A stretch of 64,000 bases of DNA from Bacteroidia bacterium (GCA_019695215.1 JAIBAK010000011.1:20452-84451); one strand, 5' to 3'. Counted from the stretch's first letter, positions 19,068-29,444 are shown. Notes: generated by a model from the letters alone, not told the origin. Program-made: numbers and translations.

Positions 19068-19538
19068 TTATTTCCCTGATGCATGAATTTTCTTGATCAG
19101 CACAATTTGTCCAAGGTGGTAATGCAAATGCTCAATTATACCCTGTATATTCCGGTAATAACTTCCATACTTTTCATTTGTAAAATTATCGATGAGTATA
19201 TTGTCAGGAAGCCGCTCAATTAATTTTGCAGCCTCCTCTCCCTCTTCCCATAGTTTAGCAAGCAGTTGCTCCCAATCTTGCTGCGAGGTAAGAGAAGGTA
19301 ATATAAAACTGAGTTCATCTTTGGCATTCAGAGGCTGGCCCTTCAATACATTTATGAGGGTACTTACATAGTAAGTGCTGTGGCAGGTGAGCGAAGCAAT
19401 GGAGTTAAACCCATACACCTGCATAGTTGCCTGCTGCCAGGTTATTCCGGTTAAGTGCTCTTTCAAACTTGAGACTGTCCAGTTGCCCCCGAAATAAATA
19501 GCCCGTAAGTGATTTGCTATTTGTTTTGTTATGCTCAT
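19068..19538 (-). CDS. DinB-like (DUF1572) helical-bundle protein
   Basis: 156 residues of four-helix-bundle character. The pattern HSTYYVSTLINVLKG in the middle and IEHLHYHLGQIVLIKK near the end gives the three spaced His residues expected of the metal-binding DinB/YfiT fold. Members include thiol S-transferases and DNA-damage-inducible proteins, but most are uncharacterised. The gene is isolated, with 132 bases before it and 40 after it in which I see nothing. Confidence 0.7.
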   Translation of the reverse strand: MSITKQIANHLRAIYFGGNWTVSSLKEHLTGITWQQATMQVYGFNSIASLTCHSTYYVSTLINVLKGQPLNAKDELSFILPSLTSQQDWEQLLAKLWEEGEEAAKLIERLPDNILIDNFTNEKYGSYYRNIQGIIEHLHYHLGQIVLIKKIHASGK

Positions 19539-19578
19539 GCAGTAAAAATGATAAATATAAGGTTGATTCGCATTTAAT

Positions 19579-20183
19579 CTATTTTGTCAACTTGATATTT
19601 ACACCAAGCATCAGGTAACCAAGAATAAAATGATTTGTACCAAGATGAATATTTATTGGCCTTAATTCTAAAGCAAATCTGCTTTTTCCGGGATTAATAC
19701 CTAACCCTAACGACATATTATTTCCAAAATATATAGAGTGAAAATATTCAGATTGGTTGTGATTTGCTTCGGGCCAGCCACCTGTACCAAGCAATCCGCG
19801 TGAGTAATTCCCGAACGCTCCAACAGTTGTAACAAGGGATAAAGCTTTATATTTAATTAAATCGTAATGAAAATTTAAACCTAAAGTGGTTATCCGGTAA
19901 AATTGATCACGTGTATCACTAATTCCAAATGGCCAAAAACCCCCGGTCATCATATAGGGATTGACACGCAGTTTATTTTTTTTACCAAAACTCTTTTGCC
20001 AGCCTATTGAGTATATTAATCCCATTCCAACTTCTTTCGCCCCCCATTAAATCCAATACCAACACCTGTGGTTATGGATGTTTTTCTAAATTCAGATTCT
20101 TGGGAGTAAATTTTATTCCCTGCAAAAAGAATGGTTAAAAAGCACAGAAAAAAATACCTGATAAATTTAGTTAATTCTGACAT
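19579..20183 (-). pseudogene. Frameshifted outer membrane beta-barrel protein
   Basis: Two minus-strand frames join into one protein. The first (start at 20183) has a signal peptide (hydrophobic core about 8-24, cleavage near YSQ) and runs to GIGFNGG; the second runs from EVGMGLIYSIGWQKSFG to the end LGVNIKLTK. The break is at a run of six C on the plus strand (20040-20045). Adding one base there restores a single frame of 202 codons (605 bases plus one), reading through as GFNGGAKEVGMGLIY. The second part has strands and a C-terminal pattern of a small outer membrane barrel. The break could be a homopolymer sequencing error, a real mutation or slippage. Confidence 0.75.
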
Positions 20184-20342
20184 CAGGTTAAAAGGGCGTA
20201 TTTGTACTGTCGGAAAGTATAGTGTCATCATGTCTCGTTAAAAAGGTATTAAACTATTTTGTCATCCTTGCTGATACAAGTTTACATAAAAAAGTTCCAA
20301 ATCAGGCTCACTGTTTTATGTTTCAGTATCTAAAATATTGCG

Positions 20343-20374
20343 TTTGGAAAAAAAACTACTTTACCGCACCTTTG
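20343..20374 (+). promoter_or_regulatory. Candidate murI promoter
   Basis: TTTG (20343-20346), 20 bases, then CACCTTTG (20367-20374). This matches the Bacteroidota -33/-7 pattern (TTTG, 19-21 bases, TAnnTTTG) with one mismatch in the -7 element. It ends 4 bases before the murI ATG, so the transcript would have an extremely short or no leader. Confidence 0.5.
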
Positions 20375-20378
20375 AAAC

Positions 20379-21206
20379 ATGGCAGATAAAGCAGGGCCAA
20401 TCGGAGTATTTGATTCAGGTTATGGCGGACTCACCGTTCTCAATAATTTTGTGGAGCAATTGCCTCAATACGATTACCTGTACTTAGGCGATAATGCCCG
20501 GGCTCCTTATGGCAACCGCTCGTTCGATACAGTTTATCACTATACACTTGAGTGCGTAAACCTGCTCTTTAGCCGCGGGTGCAGTTTGGTTATCTTAGCC
20601 TGCAACACAGCCTCGGCTAAAGCCCTGCGCACCATTCAGCAAAAAGATTTACCAAAAATAAATTCTGAGCTACGGGTATTGGGTGTGATACGACCTACCA
20701 CCGAACTGGCCGGAAATTACTCTACCAGCAAACATATTGGGGTGTTGGGTACAGCAGGTACTGTTGCCTCACAATCATACCCGGTTGAGCTGCACAAATT
20801 TTTCCCTGAAGTAAAAGTTTTTCAGGAGGCCTGCCCCATGTGGGTGCCATTAGTGGAGAATAATGAATTTAACAGTCCGGGTGCCGACTATTTTATCAAA
20901 AAGCATATTGACCACCTGATGCAGCAATCTCCCTTAATTGATACGGTAATTTTGGGTTGCACCCACTATCCATTGCTTATTGATAAGATAAAAAAATATT
21001 TATCCCCTCAGGTATCGGTTCTTTCACAGGGAGAAATTGTGGCACATAGTCTGGGCAGTTATCTGTACCGCCACCCCGAAATGGAAGCACGTTGCAGCAA
21101 GAACGGAACGCGTGAATTTCTGACCACCGATGATACCGAAAATTTTGACCGTCATGCTGCCATCTTTTTTGGCAAACCGGTTCAATCAAAACATATAGCG
21201 TTGTAA
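20379..21206 (+). CDS. murI: Glutamate racemase
   Basis: 275 residues. It makes D-glutamate for peptidoglycan. The two catalytic cysteines are present: LACNTAS (near 76) and GCTHYPLL (near 190), and the N-terminal IGVFDSGYGGLTV motif holds the catalytic Asp12. Length is normal. It converges on the exported protein at 21211, with 4 bases between stops. Confidence 0.95.
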   Translation: MADKAGPIGVFDSGYGGLTVLNNFVEQLPQYDYLYLGDNARAPYGNRSFDTVYHYTLECVNLLFSRGCSLVILACNTASAKALRTIQQKDLPKINSELRVLGVIRPTTELAGNYSTSKHIGVLGTAGTVASQSYPVELHKFFPEVKVFQEACPMWVPLVENNEFNSPGADYFIKKHIDHLMQQSPLIDTVILGCTHYPLLIDKIKKYLSPQVSVLSQGEIVAHSLGSYLYRHPEMEARCSKNGTREFLTTDDTENFDRHAAIFFGKPVQSKHIAL

Positions 21207-21210
21207 AAAT

Positions 21211-23943
21211 TTATTTGAGCAGGTACAGGTTAATATACCCGTGCGTGTCGCCCACCACCATGTAACGGTTTCCGTTCTGGTAAAAATCAGAAGTCATAAA
21301 AGATGTTACCCCGTTTACCGGAAACGATGAATAGGCAGTGCCGTTGCTATGGAATAAATACACTTTATTATGAGCCGGTGAAGCAATACCTATTTTCAAT
21401 TTTCCGTTGAGCTCAATAAAAAACGGTTCGGTAGCCGCTGTGTCATCTGCATTAAATCGTGAAATTTCTTTACCACTTTCGCTTAAGAGACGATAACTGC
21501 CGGCACCTCCTACTAAAAACTCCGTATGCCCGTCAAAATCTACATCAATAGCTTCCATATAGGTTCCGGCTCCTGCAAAAACAGGTTTAAGTGAATCGGC
21601 TTTAGCCCCGAAAATATAACTGTAGATATATCCGTTGGTGTCTAAAGCAAATAAACGGGCCGAACTGGTATCAAGAACTTTTACGCTATATGGCGTGGTG
21701 AAAACTGTTGACTTTTTATAATTAAACGGAGCCCTCAATCCTTTTTGTTGCCATATATACACAGTTCCCCGCTCGGTGGATGAATACAGAAACTGCTTTG
21801 CCCCCATACGGAAAGTACGAATGCGGTAAGCTACATTGTATTCCAGCGTGCGCGGATTCCATCCGTCAAGTAATTTTCCTTTTACCGAATACCCGTAGGC
21901 ATTTTGGTTTTCACAGGGAATATAATAACGAATATCTCCGGTATCGGGTTTTAATACAGTAAGTCCGGCAGAGGCTTTGGCCCCAAGCTTCATCGGGTAA
22001 TTAAGCATATTTCGCCCTGCCGCATCAAGCAGGTACACATAGTCGGCTGTATTAAACAGGTATTGCCGCTGCCCGTTATTCATGGCATCTACTTCTACAA
22101 TATCTCCCAAAATGCGCCCTTCCAATTTTTTATCCCAGCGCAGGTTACCATTGTTTTCGTACAGGTAAACAGTGTTAAGTACATCCTGCACCAGCACCAC
22201 ATACTGCCGTGTTTCCGAATCGTAGAGTACGTAAGGTTTAATGGCAGGTGTAGTATCCAGTTGTACATTCCAAAGTTTTCGGGTCTCTTCGGTAAATGAC
22301 TGGGCAAATTTGTAATTAATATTAGAGTAGAACATCTTATTGTTGGTACTGCTATACTGTAATGTTACATACTCAAATTTTTTATAAAACGACTGATTGC
22401 GGCTGATGCTGCTGATGATTCCTTCGGAACCTGATACAGAAGGCAAAAACAAACATTTAGGAATATTAAACATTACAGAAACATTGGCTGGTGATGCATT
22501 GATATCGGCATAGGTTTTATAACTCTCGCTGTTGATAAGCGTTTGCCCGTCTTTATATCCGTCAATCACCTGCTTCAGGGTATTGTAGTTATTAGCCATT
22601 ACCACATATTCATCTAATACCGCAATAAACGGTGATTGAATTTCATTGAATATTCCTCCGTAGATAAGTTTGAGGTAATTGCCCAGCGGCAGTCGGGTTA
22701 CCGGAATTCCGTTATAGGTAATGGATACTGAATCGGCACTGCTTTTTGCGGCCACGGCCCGTTTAAGGTTGCCGATATTTTGCAATGCAATGTCCTTATT
22801 GTTTGATTTTATCACCGTATAGATATCGCGGGTATAATCGGCCGAACTGTTTTCATTCATCACTAAGGCAACTTCATTACCCATTACCGGAATCAGGTTT
22901 TCTTCAACCCGTATTTTATAAAGGTTATAAAGGCTGTCGGAAAAACTCCGGTACTCGTTTGTTAATCCTTTCGAGGATAAAAACTCCTTAAGGTCTTTCG
23001 TAAAGGAAACGGGATCTCCAATTCCCATGTGCAGCATAAAAGCGGTGGAATTAGGTACCAGTTTAGTGATGGTATTTTTTTGCGGCATTTGCTGCCTGAA
23101 TAAATCAAGGTAGTTGAATTTTTTGATACTGGTATTTGTAACTCCGGTAAGTAAAATTCCCGCCTGATTCACCCGTAAGTCAAGTGCCGATGTATGGGCA
23201 AAATCACTGATAAAATTAAATAGTGTCGGGTTTTGTTTATTGCTGAAGCAGCGGAAAAAAGCGGGCAGGTTTCCGTAATTGAGGTAAATATTGGCCTGCA
23301 CATTGGGTGTGGAAAGGGTGCGTACAGGCTCAAAAATTTTCTTTTGTTCAGGCGTACCTGAAATCATTTTTCGGAGTGCATCATCTACCAGCGAACCTGT
23401 TTCGGAGAATATAAGCAACCCGTCATAAATGGTAAATGAGAGAACAGGATGTTTTTGCTCATCATTCAATTCGTGAATTTTAACTTTGTTAAACACCCGG
23501 TTGCCAACACTTGTTCCCTTACCAGCGTTTTGCTTCAGCCATTTGTCAATATAGTCTAGATCCAGTTTTTTGTTGAGCTCAATTACGAAGAGGTATTGCA
23601 ACTTTCCGGATGGCGATGGATGAATAGAAAAAAACAATTTATAGTTCTTCAACACCTTTCTGAAGTCGGTATTGTTGAAAACCAAAGAATCCAGAGAAAC
23701 CAGTTTTGCGCTGAATTGACTAAAATCATCCGATTTTTTCAGATCCTTCCACATGCCGGTATTATATAAATTGGCCCAGCCCTGCGAAGCATCATTAATT
23801 TCAAAAACAATGGCAGCGTCATCCGGAACGGCCTCTAAGGCGGGGGTTTCGCGCACACTTACCTGCGTATTGTAAAAATAATAGATAAGCCCTCCGATAA
23901 TGGATGCAGTAATTATTACCCCTAAAACCAGCGACTTATTCAT
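21211..23943 (-). CDS. Large anchored exported protein, DUF3352-like with propeller-like C-terminus
   Basis: 910 residues, with a single N-terminal membrane helix (about 5-24), so most of the chain lies outside the cytoplasm. The first part (ALEAVPDDAAIVFEIND) resembles the start of DUF3352-type proteins. From about 590 the sequence shows PQQ/FG-GAP-like repeats, for example DIVEVDAMNNGQRQYLFN and AIDVDFDGHTEFLVGG, suggesting a beta-propeller. The assignment is by pattern only. I cannot name a substrate or partner. Confidence 0.6.
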   Translation of the reverse strand: MNKSLVLGVIITASIIGGLIYYFYNTQVSVRETPALEAVPDDAAIVFEINDASQGWANLYNTGMWKDLKKSDDFSQFSAKLVSLDSLVFNNTDFRKVLKNYKLFFSIHPSPSGKLQYLFVIELNKKLDLDYIDKWLKQNAGKGTSVGNRVFNKVKIHELNDEQKHPVLSFTIYDGLLIFSETGSLVDDALRKMISGTPEQKKIFEPVRTLSTPNVQANIYLNYGNLPAFFRCFSNKQNPTLFNFISDFAHTSALDLRVNQAGILLTGVTNTSIKKFNYLDLFRQQMPQKNTITKLVPNSTAFMLHMGIGDPVSFTKDLKEFLSSKGLTNEYRSFSDSLYNLYKIRVEENLIPVMGNEVALVMNENSSADYTRDIYTVIKSNNKDIALQNIGNLKRAVAAKSSADSVSITYNGIPVTRLPLGNYLKLIYGGIFNEIQSPFIAVLDEYVVMANNYNTLKQVIDGYKDGQTLINSESYKTYADINASPANVSVMFNIPKCLFLPSVSGSEGIISSISRNQSFYKKFEYVTLQYSSTNNKMFYSNINYKFAQSFTEETRKLWNVQLDTTPAIKPYVLYDSETRQYVVLVQDVLNTVYLYENNGNLRWDKKLEGRILGDIVEVDAMNNGQRQYLFNTADYVYLLDAAGRNMLNYPMKLGAKASAGLTVLKPDTGDIRYYIPCENQNAYGYSVKGKLLDGWNPRTLEYNVAYRIRTFRMGAKQFLYSSTERGTVYIWQQKGLRAPFNYKKSTVFTTPYSVKVLDTSSARLFALDTNGYIYSYIFGAKADSLKPVFAGAGTYMEAIDVDFDGHTEFLVGGAGSYRLLSESGKEISRFNADDTAATEPFFIELNGKLKIGIASPAHNKVYLFHSNGTAYSSFPVNGVTSFMTSDFYQNGNRYMVVGDTHGYINLYLLK

Positions 23944-24024
23944 CTAATTTACGTTCTCTCAAAATTCCTTTTAAAAAGGTTATAAATTGCTGTTATTTGT
24001 CAACAAGCTGTATAGTAAAGTAGA

Positions 24025-24429
24025 ATGCAACAACAAGGAATCAAAACCATGCAACTGGCCGCGTATTTAATCAGTGCGGCAATAGCCTTAGGTGCTTTTG
24101 GAAAACATGGGCTCACCGGAAAGGTGGGAGAACGTGAATTGGAAATTTTTGAGACAGCTGCAAGGTATCATATGTACAATGCACTTGCCCTCCTTATACT
24201 TGGGTTGGCACATGCACACTACAAGCTTCCGCGTTTCTCAGCTATTCGGGTACTTATCCTCACCGGGCTCTCGGTTTTTTGCGTCAGTCTGTATGTAATG
24301 AGCACTGCTCCGTTATTTACCGTCACAAGTTTACGCTGGCTTGGTGCCATTACTCCCATTGGCGGAGTTTGCCTGATAAGCGGATGGCTGATGGCAGGAA
24401 TTTCATTTGGGAAAATACTAAAAAAATGA
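24025..24429 (+). CDS. DUF423 family membrane protein
   Basis: 134 residues with four predicted membrane helices (about 10-25, 50-62, 73-92 and 106-127). The family signature GAFGKHGL and ARYHMYNALALLILG is clear. DUF423 (YgdD-like) proteins are small inner membrane proteins of unknown function. A second ATG at 24049 is possible. The stop overlaps sixA by four bases (ATGA). Confidence 0.9.
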   Translation: MQQQGIKTMQLAAYLISAAIALGAFGKHGLTGKVGERELEIFETAARYHMYNALALLILGLAHAHYKLPRFSAIRVLILTGLSVFCVSLYVMSTAPLFTVTSLRWLGAITPIGGVCLISGWLMAGISFGKILKK

Positions 24430-24932
24430 AACAACTGGTACTGGTTCGTCATGCAAAATCAGATTGGGCAAATCCCGAACTGAAAGACTTTGACCGCCCG
24501 CTTAATGAACGGGGCAAACAAAACGCTCCCGAAATGGGTAAACGTTTGGCTGCAAAAAAATGGCCTGTTGATTTAATTGTAACAAGCCCTGCCAAACGTG
24601 CCCTTAAAACAGCCCGTTTGCTGGCAAAAGAGCTCAATTATGCCACGGATGATATTGACCGGAATCATGATATTTACGAAGCAACAATTGATGATTTAAA
24701 AGAAGTACTGCGCACACAGCCTGATACAGCGAACAGCATTGTACTGGTTGGTCACAATCCCGGTATCAGTTATTTTCTGGGGTTCTTAGCCGGAGAATTT
24801 ATGATGGACTTTCCAACCTGCGGAATGGCTTACCTTGAATTAAATATTGCAAGCTGGAAACAACTCAAAATGGCTTGCGCCCGGGTTGTGGAGCTGGATT
24901 ACCCCAAACGGACTCAACAAGACACCAACTGA
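24426..24932 (+). CDS. sixA: Phosphohistidine phosphatase SixA
   Basis: 168 residues from the ATG at 24426; an in-frame ATG at 24279 lies inside the DUF423 gene and is rejected. The histidine-phosphatase signature LVRHAKSDW begins at residue 6, and the second catalytic His is in VGHNPGI. SixA removes phosphate from histidine in phosphorelay or PTS proteins; no phosphotransfer genes are in the window. It lies between DUF423 and priA, overlapping DUF423 by four bases. Confidence 0.92.
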   Translation: MKQLVLVRHAKSDWANPELKDFDRPLNERGKQNAPEMGKRLAAKKWPVDLIVTSPAKRALKTARLLAKELNYATDDIDRNHDIYEATIDDLKEVLRTQPDTANSIVLVGHNPGISYFLGFLAGEFMMDFPTCGMAYLELNIASWKQLKMACARVVELDYPKRTQQDTN

Positions 24933-24934
24933 TT

Positions 24935-27424
24935 TTGCTCGAACTCAACACCGATACCAATCACCATGAGCGGGAAACTTTGTTTGCTGAGGTGATTCTT
25001 CCGCTCGCATTGCCTAAGACATTTACCTACCGCATTCCGTTTGAAATGAACAATGACGTAAAACAAGGAATGCGTGTCACCGTTCAGTTCGGAAAGAAAA
25101 AATTGTATTCGGCCATTGTACACTCAGTACACAGCAAAGCACCCGAAGGATACGAAGCAAAATTTTTGCACGCCATCATTGATGAACATCCGGTGGTAAA
25201 CGCCAGGCAACTGCAATTGTGGGAGTGGATGGCATCGTACTATATGTGTTCATTGGGCGAAGTAATGAATGCGGCCCTGCCTGCAGGATTAAAATTGGAA
25301 AGTGAATCGAAAGTTTTTTTAAACCGCGAAACGGAAATTGATTATGGTTCGCTAAATGATAAACAGTACCTTATTGTAGAAGCCTTAGAGAAAAACAATG
25401 AACTCACCATTTCACAAATAGCAGAAATTGTTCAGCAAAAACAGGTACATCACCTGCTCAAAGATTTATTATCGGCAAACCTTATTCTGATACATGAAGA
25501 ATTAAAAAATGCCTACAAGCCAAAAACGATTGCCTGTGTTAAAATGGGGAAACACTACACAGGAGAAGAAGCGTTGAAAGAACTCTTTGACAAACTTGAA
25601 AAAAAAGCTCCCAAACAACTTGATCTGGTGATGGCCTTTGTACAAATGAGCTTCAACAAGTCGCGTATTACAAAAAAAGAATTGCTGGAACAAAGCCGTT
25701 CGTCAGATGCCATTTTTAAGGCGTTGTGCGAAAAAGAAATTTTTGAAATATATACTTTAAAAGAAGATGAGTTTTTGATTCCGGCAGCAATGAATATTCA
25801 GTTTGACCTGAATGAAGAACAGGAATCGGCTCTGGTAAAAACTAAACACCTTTTTGCCGAAAAAAACGTGGTTTTACTGCATGGCATTACCGGAAGCGGA
25901 AAAACACATGTGTATGTTAAACTCATCGAAGAAGAATTGAATAAAGGGAAACAGGTATTATATCTGCTCCCCGAAATTGCGCTCACTTCTCAGGTAATTA
26001 TGAGGCTGCGAAGGTATTTCGGGAATCATATTGTTACCTTTCACTCCCGGTTGAGCGACCGTGAACGTATTGATAACTGGCAACGCATTGCCAGCGGAAA
26101 AGCTCAGTTAGTGCTTGGGCCACGTTCCTCAATGTTTCTTCCCTATAAAAATCTGGGACTTGTCATAGTAGATGAAGAGCACGAAAATTCTTTCAAACAG
26201 CAAGACCCTGCCCCACGCTACCATGCACGTGATACAGCCATTTATTTAGCATCCATCTGGAAGGCTCCCGTTCTGCTTGGCTCGGCCACTCCCTCTTATG
26301 AAACCTACTTTAATGCCAATACAGGCAAATACGGACTGGTAGAGTTAATGAAACGTTTTAGCGAACTGGATTTACCCGAAATGGTACTGGCCGATGTGAG
26401 TCACGATAAAAAGAAAAAAACTATGCGCGCCATGTTTGGCGAACTATTGCTGAATGAACTGGAACAATGCATGCAGACCGGTGAACAGGCTATTTTATTC
26501 CAAAACAGACGGGGTTATGCTCCTATGCTCGAGTGTGCCATTTGCAGCTGGGTACCTAAATGCGTTAACTGCGATATACACCTCACATATCATAAACTGT
26601 CGCATAAAGTGCATTGCCATTTTTGCGGATATAGTGAAACACCACCGGTAAAATGCAAACAATGCGGCAGCAGCCAGATGAGTATGGTGGGCTTTGGCAC
26701 AGAGCGCGTGGAAGATGAATTAAACATGCTCATTCCTACAGCAAGATTACTCCGATTGGATTTAGATGCAACACGAACTAAAAACAGTCACACCGATATT
26801 CTTCACGATTTTGAACAACATAAAGCCGATGTACTTATTGGCACGCAAATGATTTCGAAAGGACTTGATTTTGCTAAAGTAAATCTGGTTGGCATTGTGA
26901 ATGCCGATAGCCTGTTGAATTTCCCCGATTTCAGAGCCAACGAAAAAGCATTTCAATTAATTGAGCAGGTAGCAGGAAGAGCAGGGCGCACCCACCGAAA
27001 AGGCAAAGTAATTATTCAAACTTCCAATCCCATGCACCGTGTGCTGCAACTGCTGGTAAATCATGATTACTTCAGGCTATACACTATTGAAATGCACGAC
27101 AGGGAGCAGTTTCACTATCCGCCTTATTACCGGTTAATAAGATTAACACTTAGACATAAAGAGGAAAAACTGGTGAAGCAGGGAGCCGAAGAATTAGCCA
27201 AACTTTTGCGTGCGCAAATGGGTAAACGAATTATTGGCCCTGAAAGTCCTTATGTAGGCAAGATAAAAAACAAGTATCTGCAACAGTTTCTTATAAAATT
27301 TGAAAAGGGAAATACCTCTCCGGCTAAAGTGAAACAACTTATTCATGAAGTAATCGAACAATGGCATCAATCGGATAAACTATTTCGCAGTATTGATTTG
27401 ATACCTGATGTAGACCCCTACTAG
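24935..27424 (+). CDS. priA: Primosomal protein N' (replication restart helicase PriA)
   Basis: About 829 residues. PriA reloads the replisome at stalled forks. The N-terminal DNA-binding domain (AEVILPLALPKTFTYRIP) precedes helicase motifs GITGSGKTHVY (Walker A) and IVDEEHENSF (DEEH), then the zinc-binding cysteines CAICSWVPKCVNC and CHFCGY...CKQCGS, and helicase motif VI (QVAGRAGR). The start is uncertain: the ATG at 24875 is out of step with the sixA end, so TTG 24935 or TTG 24980, which gives the typical FAEVILPL beginning, is more likely. The stop overlaps the convergent lipoprotein gene by four bases. Confidence 0.94.
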   Translation: MLELNTDTNHHERETLFAEVILPLALPKTFTYRIPFEMNNDVKQGMRVTVQFGKKKLYSAIVHSVHSKAPEGYEAKFLHAIIDEHPVVNARQLQLWEWMASYYMCSLGEVMNAALPAGLKLESESKVFLNRETEIDYGSLNDKQYLIVEALEKNNELTISQIAEIVQQKQVHHLLKDLLSANLILIHEELKNAYKPKTIACVKMGKHYTGEEALKELFDKLEKKAPKQLDLVMAFVQMSFNKSRITKKELLEQSRSSDAIFKALCEKEIFEIYTLKEDEFLIPAAMNIQFDLNEEQESALVKTKHLFAEKNVVLLHGITGSGKTHVYVKLIEEELNKGKQVLYLLPEIALTSQVIMRLRRYFGNHIVTFHSRLSDRERIDNWQRIASGKAQLVLGPRSSMFLPYKNLGLVIVDEEHENSFKQQDPAPRYHARDTAIYLASIWKAPVLLGSATPSYETYFNANTGKYGLVELMKRFSELDLPEMVLADVSHDKKKKTMRAMFGELLLNELEQCMQTGEQAILFQNRRGYAPMLECAICSWVPKCVNCDIHLTYHKLSHKVHCHFCGYSETPPVKCKQCGSSQMSMVGFGTERVEDELNMLIPTARLLRLDLDATRTKNSHTDILHDFEQHKADVLIGTQMISKGLDFAKVNLVGIVNADSLLNFPDFRANEKAFQLIEQVAGRAGRTHRKGKVIIQTSNPMHRVLQLLVNHDYFRLYTIEMHDREQFHYPPYYRLIRLTLRHKEEKLVKQGAEELAKLLRAQMGKRIIGPESPYVGKIKNKYLQQFLIKFEKGNTSPAKVKQLIHEVIEQWHQSDKLFRSIDLIPDVDPY

Positions 27425-28080
27425 AAAAGAATTTTCATTTGCCACCCCGACTTTTTTGTCCGGTAAAAAAGAAAAAAACGGGCATAATCATTTTCCGACC
27501 TTCCGTAATACTGCTCATAAAAATGAATCACATTTCCCTCTCTGTTCATAACAGGTTTTGATAACACAATATAACCGTGCGGAAACAGACTTCGGGCTAG
27601 CTCCTGCCTTGCAGCATACCCTGCACTAATAAAAACTTTATTTACTGAATCTACCAGTTGATGCGGAACAATCCTCGCTCCCTTCAATAACTCAGCGGTC
27701 CACACCCACGTGGTATCATGCACAAAAAAAGCCTTTCTGAAATCATCGGAGGTATGGATATTTACAGGATGCATATTAAGGCTTGAGTCCATGTAATCTA
27801 TTTCGGCCGGCTTCAGGCTAAGACTGTCGCGCAAAAAAGGCCGCACAATTGTTTCAAATTCGTTGTGCATTATATACCACCCGCCATATTCAAAAAATAG
27901 CAAAGGAGTATCAGGGTAACGTATTTCGGGCAAATAAAAATTATTTAGCAAACAATAAATATTGGTAGGATCCTGACATGGAGAAGTTTTAATTTCTCCC
28001 CGTTCTTCAGATAAAGAGCAGGCTGTTAACAGCAGTATACTAAAAAAAAATATCCTTTTTATATACTTAATGCAGTCCAT
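27421..28080 (-). CDS. Lipoprotein of unknown function
   Basis: 219 residues with a lipoprotein signal ending at LTAC (Cys21). The mature part has two further Cys near the start (CQDPTNIYC) and a mixed alpha/beta pattern with several aromatic strands. I do not recognise the family. It converges on priA with a four-base overlap of the stops. Confidence 0.6.
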   Translation of the reverse strand: MDCIKYIKRIFFFSILLLTACSLSEERGEIKTSPCQDPTNIYCLLNNFYLPEIRYPDTPLLFFEYGGWYIMHNEFETIVRPFLRDSLSLKPAEIDYMDSSLNMHPVNIHTSDDFRKAFFVHDTTWVWTAELLKGARIVPHQLVDSVNKVFISAGYAARQELARSLFPHGYIVLSKPVMNREGNVIHFYEQYYGRSENDYARFFLFYRTKKSGWQMKILF

Positions 28081-28169
28081 TCACCACAAAATTAATCCAA
28101 AAACCCGGTTCATTTTCAAAGCCCGACAAGATTCTAACTATCATTTAGCTTTTTTAGTATCTTGCCCTA

Positions 28170-29444
28170 ATGATTAAGGCTTGGTACAACAAGCAGGCAG
28201 GTGCGATTAAGATAGTGCTTTTGATGACGGCACTTATCCTGTTTAGTAATAATGTTACGGCTCAATCTGTCATACCATACGTTCTAAATAAATCTGCGGT
28301 ATATGTTTCAGCAGTATCTGTAAAACCTGCTCACGATACCCTCTACCTGTCAACTGATTTTGCCTCTCCTGCCATTTTGTTTCCTGAGCAATGTAATCTT
28401 ATTTCGGGAAGAGTAATTGAAAAAATAGAGCTCGTTTACACCACTTTTCGCGAATCAGATTCATTTAACCAGTACCAGTTGAATTACCAGCGTTTGTTAT
28501 CTTTTCAAAAAGCAGCGCCCGAAGTATTTCTGAACAATACAATTGAATGGAAACTGGTAGCTCAAACCGGTTGCCGGTCATCTGCACAGGGTAAAAAAAT
28601 GTTTCACGGTTTTGTAGTTTACCTGCGACCCGAACAAAATGAAAAATTAACTGAATCCGAATTGTTTTTTCTGGATACACTAAGCAGAAGTATCAGTAAA
28701 ATAGTGGACGAAGATTCTATTTTATATTTCATGAAATCGAAATGGGATAAACAGAAAGGATTTGTTCCGGACAGCGCCACAGCAGTGTATTTTTCAAAAA
28801 AGCATATGCCCTATTTTAACCTGCATGATTCGACTGTCATAAATGTACTTAACCGAAACAAATGGAACAAAATGCTGATGGTGGTTGACGTAACCGGAAG
28901 TATGGCTCAGTCAACTGCGCAGCTGATGATTTGGCATAAAGAGCATTTTAAAAAAGAACGAATCAGGCATTTTGTATTTTTTAATGATGGAGATCAAAAG
29001 GGCAATAGTCAAAAAAGAGAATTGACTACCGGAGGTATTTACCACTTGAATGCCGCAACGGCTGCCGATATCGCACAGGGTGTGGCTCAAGCTATGCAAA
29101 AAGGAAACGGGGGCGATGCGCCCGAAAATGATGTGGAAGCTATTTTGGAAGGAATAAAAAATTGCCCCGAATGCAACGATGTAGTGCTGATTGCCGATAA
29201 CCTGGCCAATATGCGCGACTTTGCCTATATCACCAGTATCGGGAAACCGGTACATATAATTCTTGCCAATCAGCGTGCAGGAATAAATCCACAGTATTTA
29301 GCCTTAGCCTATGCCACTCACGGCTCCATTCACACTGCCTATGAGGACATCACGGCCATCCATTTAATTCCCGTTTCGGGCAGCATTACTATCGGAGGTA
29401 TTGTATATAAATTTAACGGAACCGAATTTATCCCCGAGTTTTAG
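28170..29444 (+). CDS. Exported von Willebrand factor A-like protein
   Basis: 424 residues with an N-terminal signal (about 15-32, ending VTAQ). From about 231 the chain reads MLMVVDVTGSMAQSTAQL, a MIDAS metal site of the form DxTxS, followed by IRHFVFFNDGD and the second-motif region GNGGDAPENDVEAILEGI. vWA domains bind metal ions and proteins. The N-terminal 200 residues are not recognised. The target is unknown; the protein is presumably periplasmic or surface exposed. Confidence 0.7.
   Translation: MIKAWYNKQAGAIKIVLLMTALILFSNNVTAQSVIPYVLNKSAVYVSAVSVKPAHDTLYLSTDFASPAILFPEQCNLISGRVIEKIELVYTTFRESDSFNQYQLNYQRLLSFQKAAPEVFLNNTIEWKLVAQTGCRSSAQGKKMFHGFVVYLRPEQNEKLTESELFFLDTLSRSISKIVDEDSILYFMKSKWDKQKGFVPDSATAVYFSKKHMPYFNLHDSTVINVLNRNKWNKMLMVVDVTGSMAQSTAQLMIWHKEHFKKERIRHFVFFNDGDQKGNSQKRELTTGGIYHLNAATAADIAQGVAQAMQKGNGGDAPENDVEAILEGIKNCPECNDVVLIADNLANMRDFAYITSIGKPVHIILANQRAGINPQYLALAYATHGSIHTAYEDITAIHLIPVSGSITIGGIVYKFNGTEFIPEF

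Noticed and set aside
24875..24934. priA starting at ATG 24875
   Set aside because: The extension reads the sixA end in another frame and lacks the family N-terminus.
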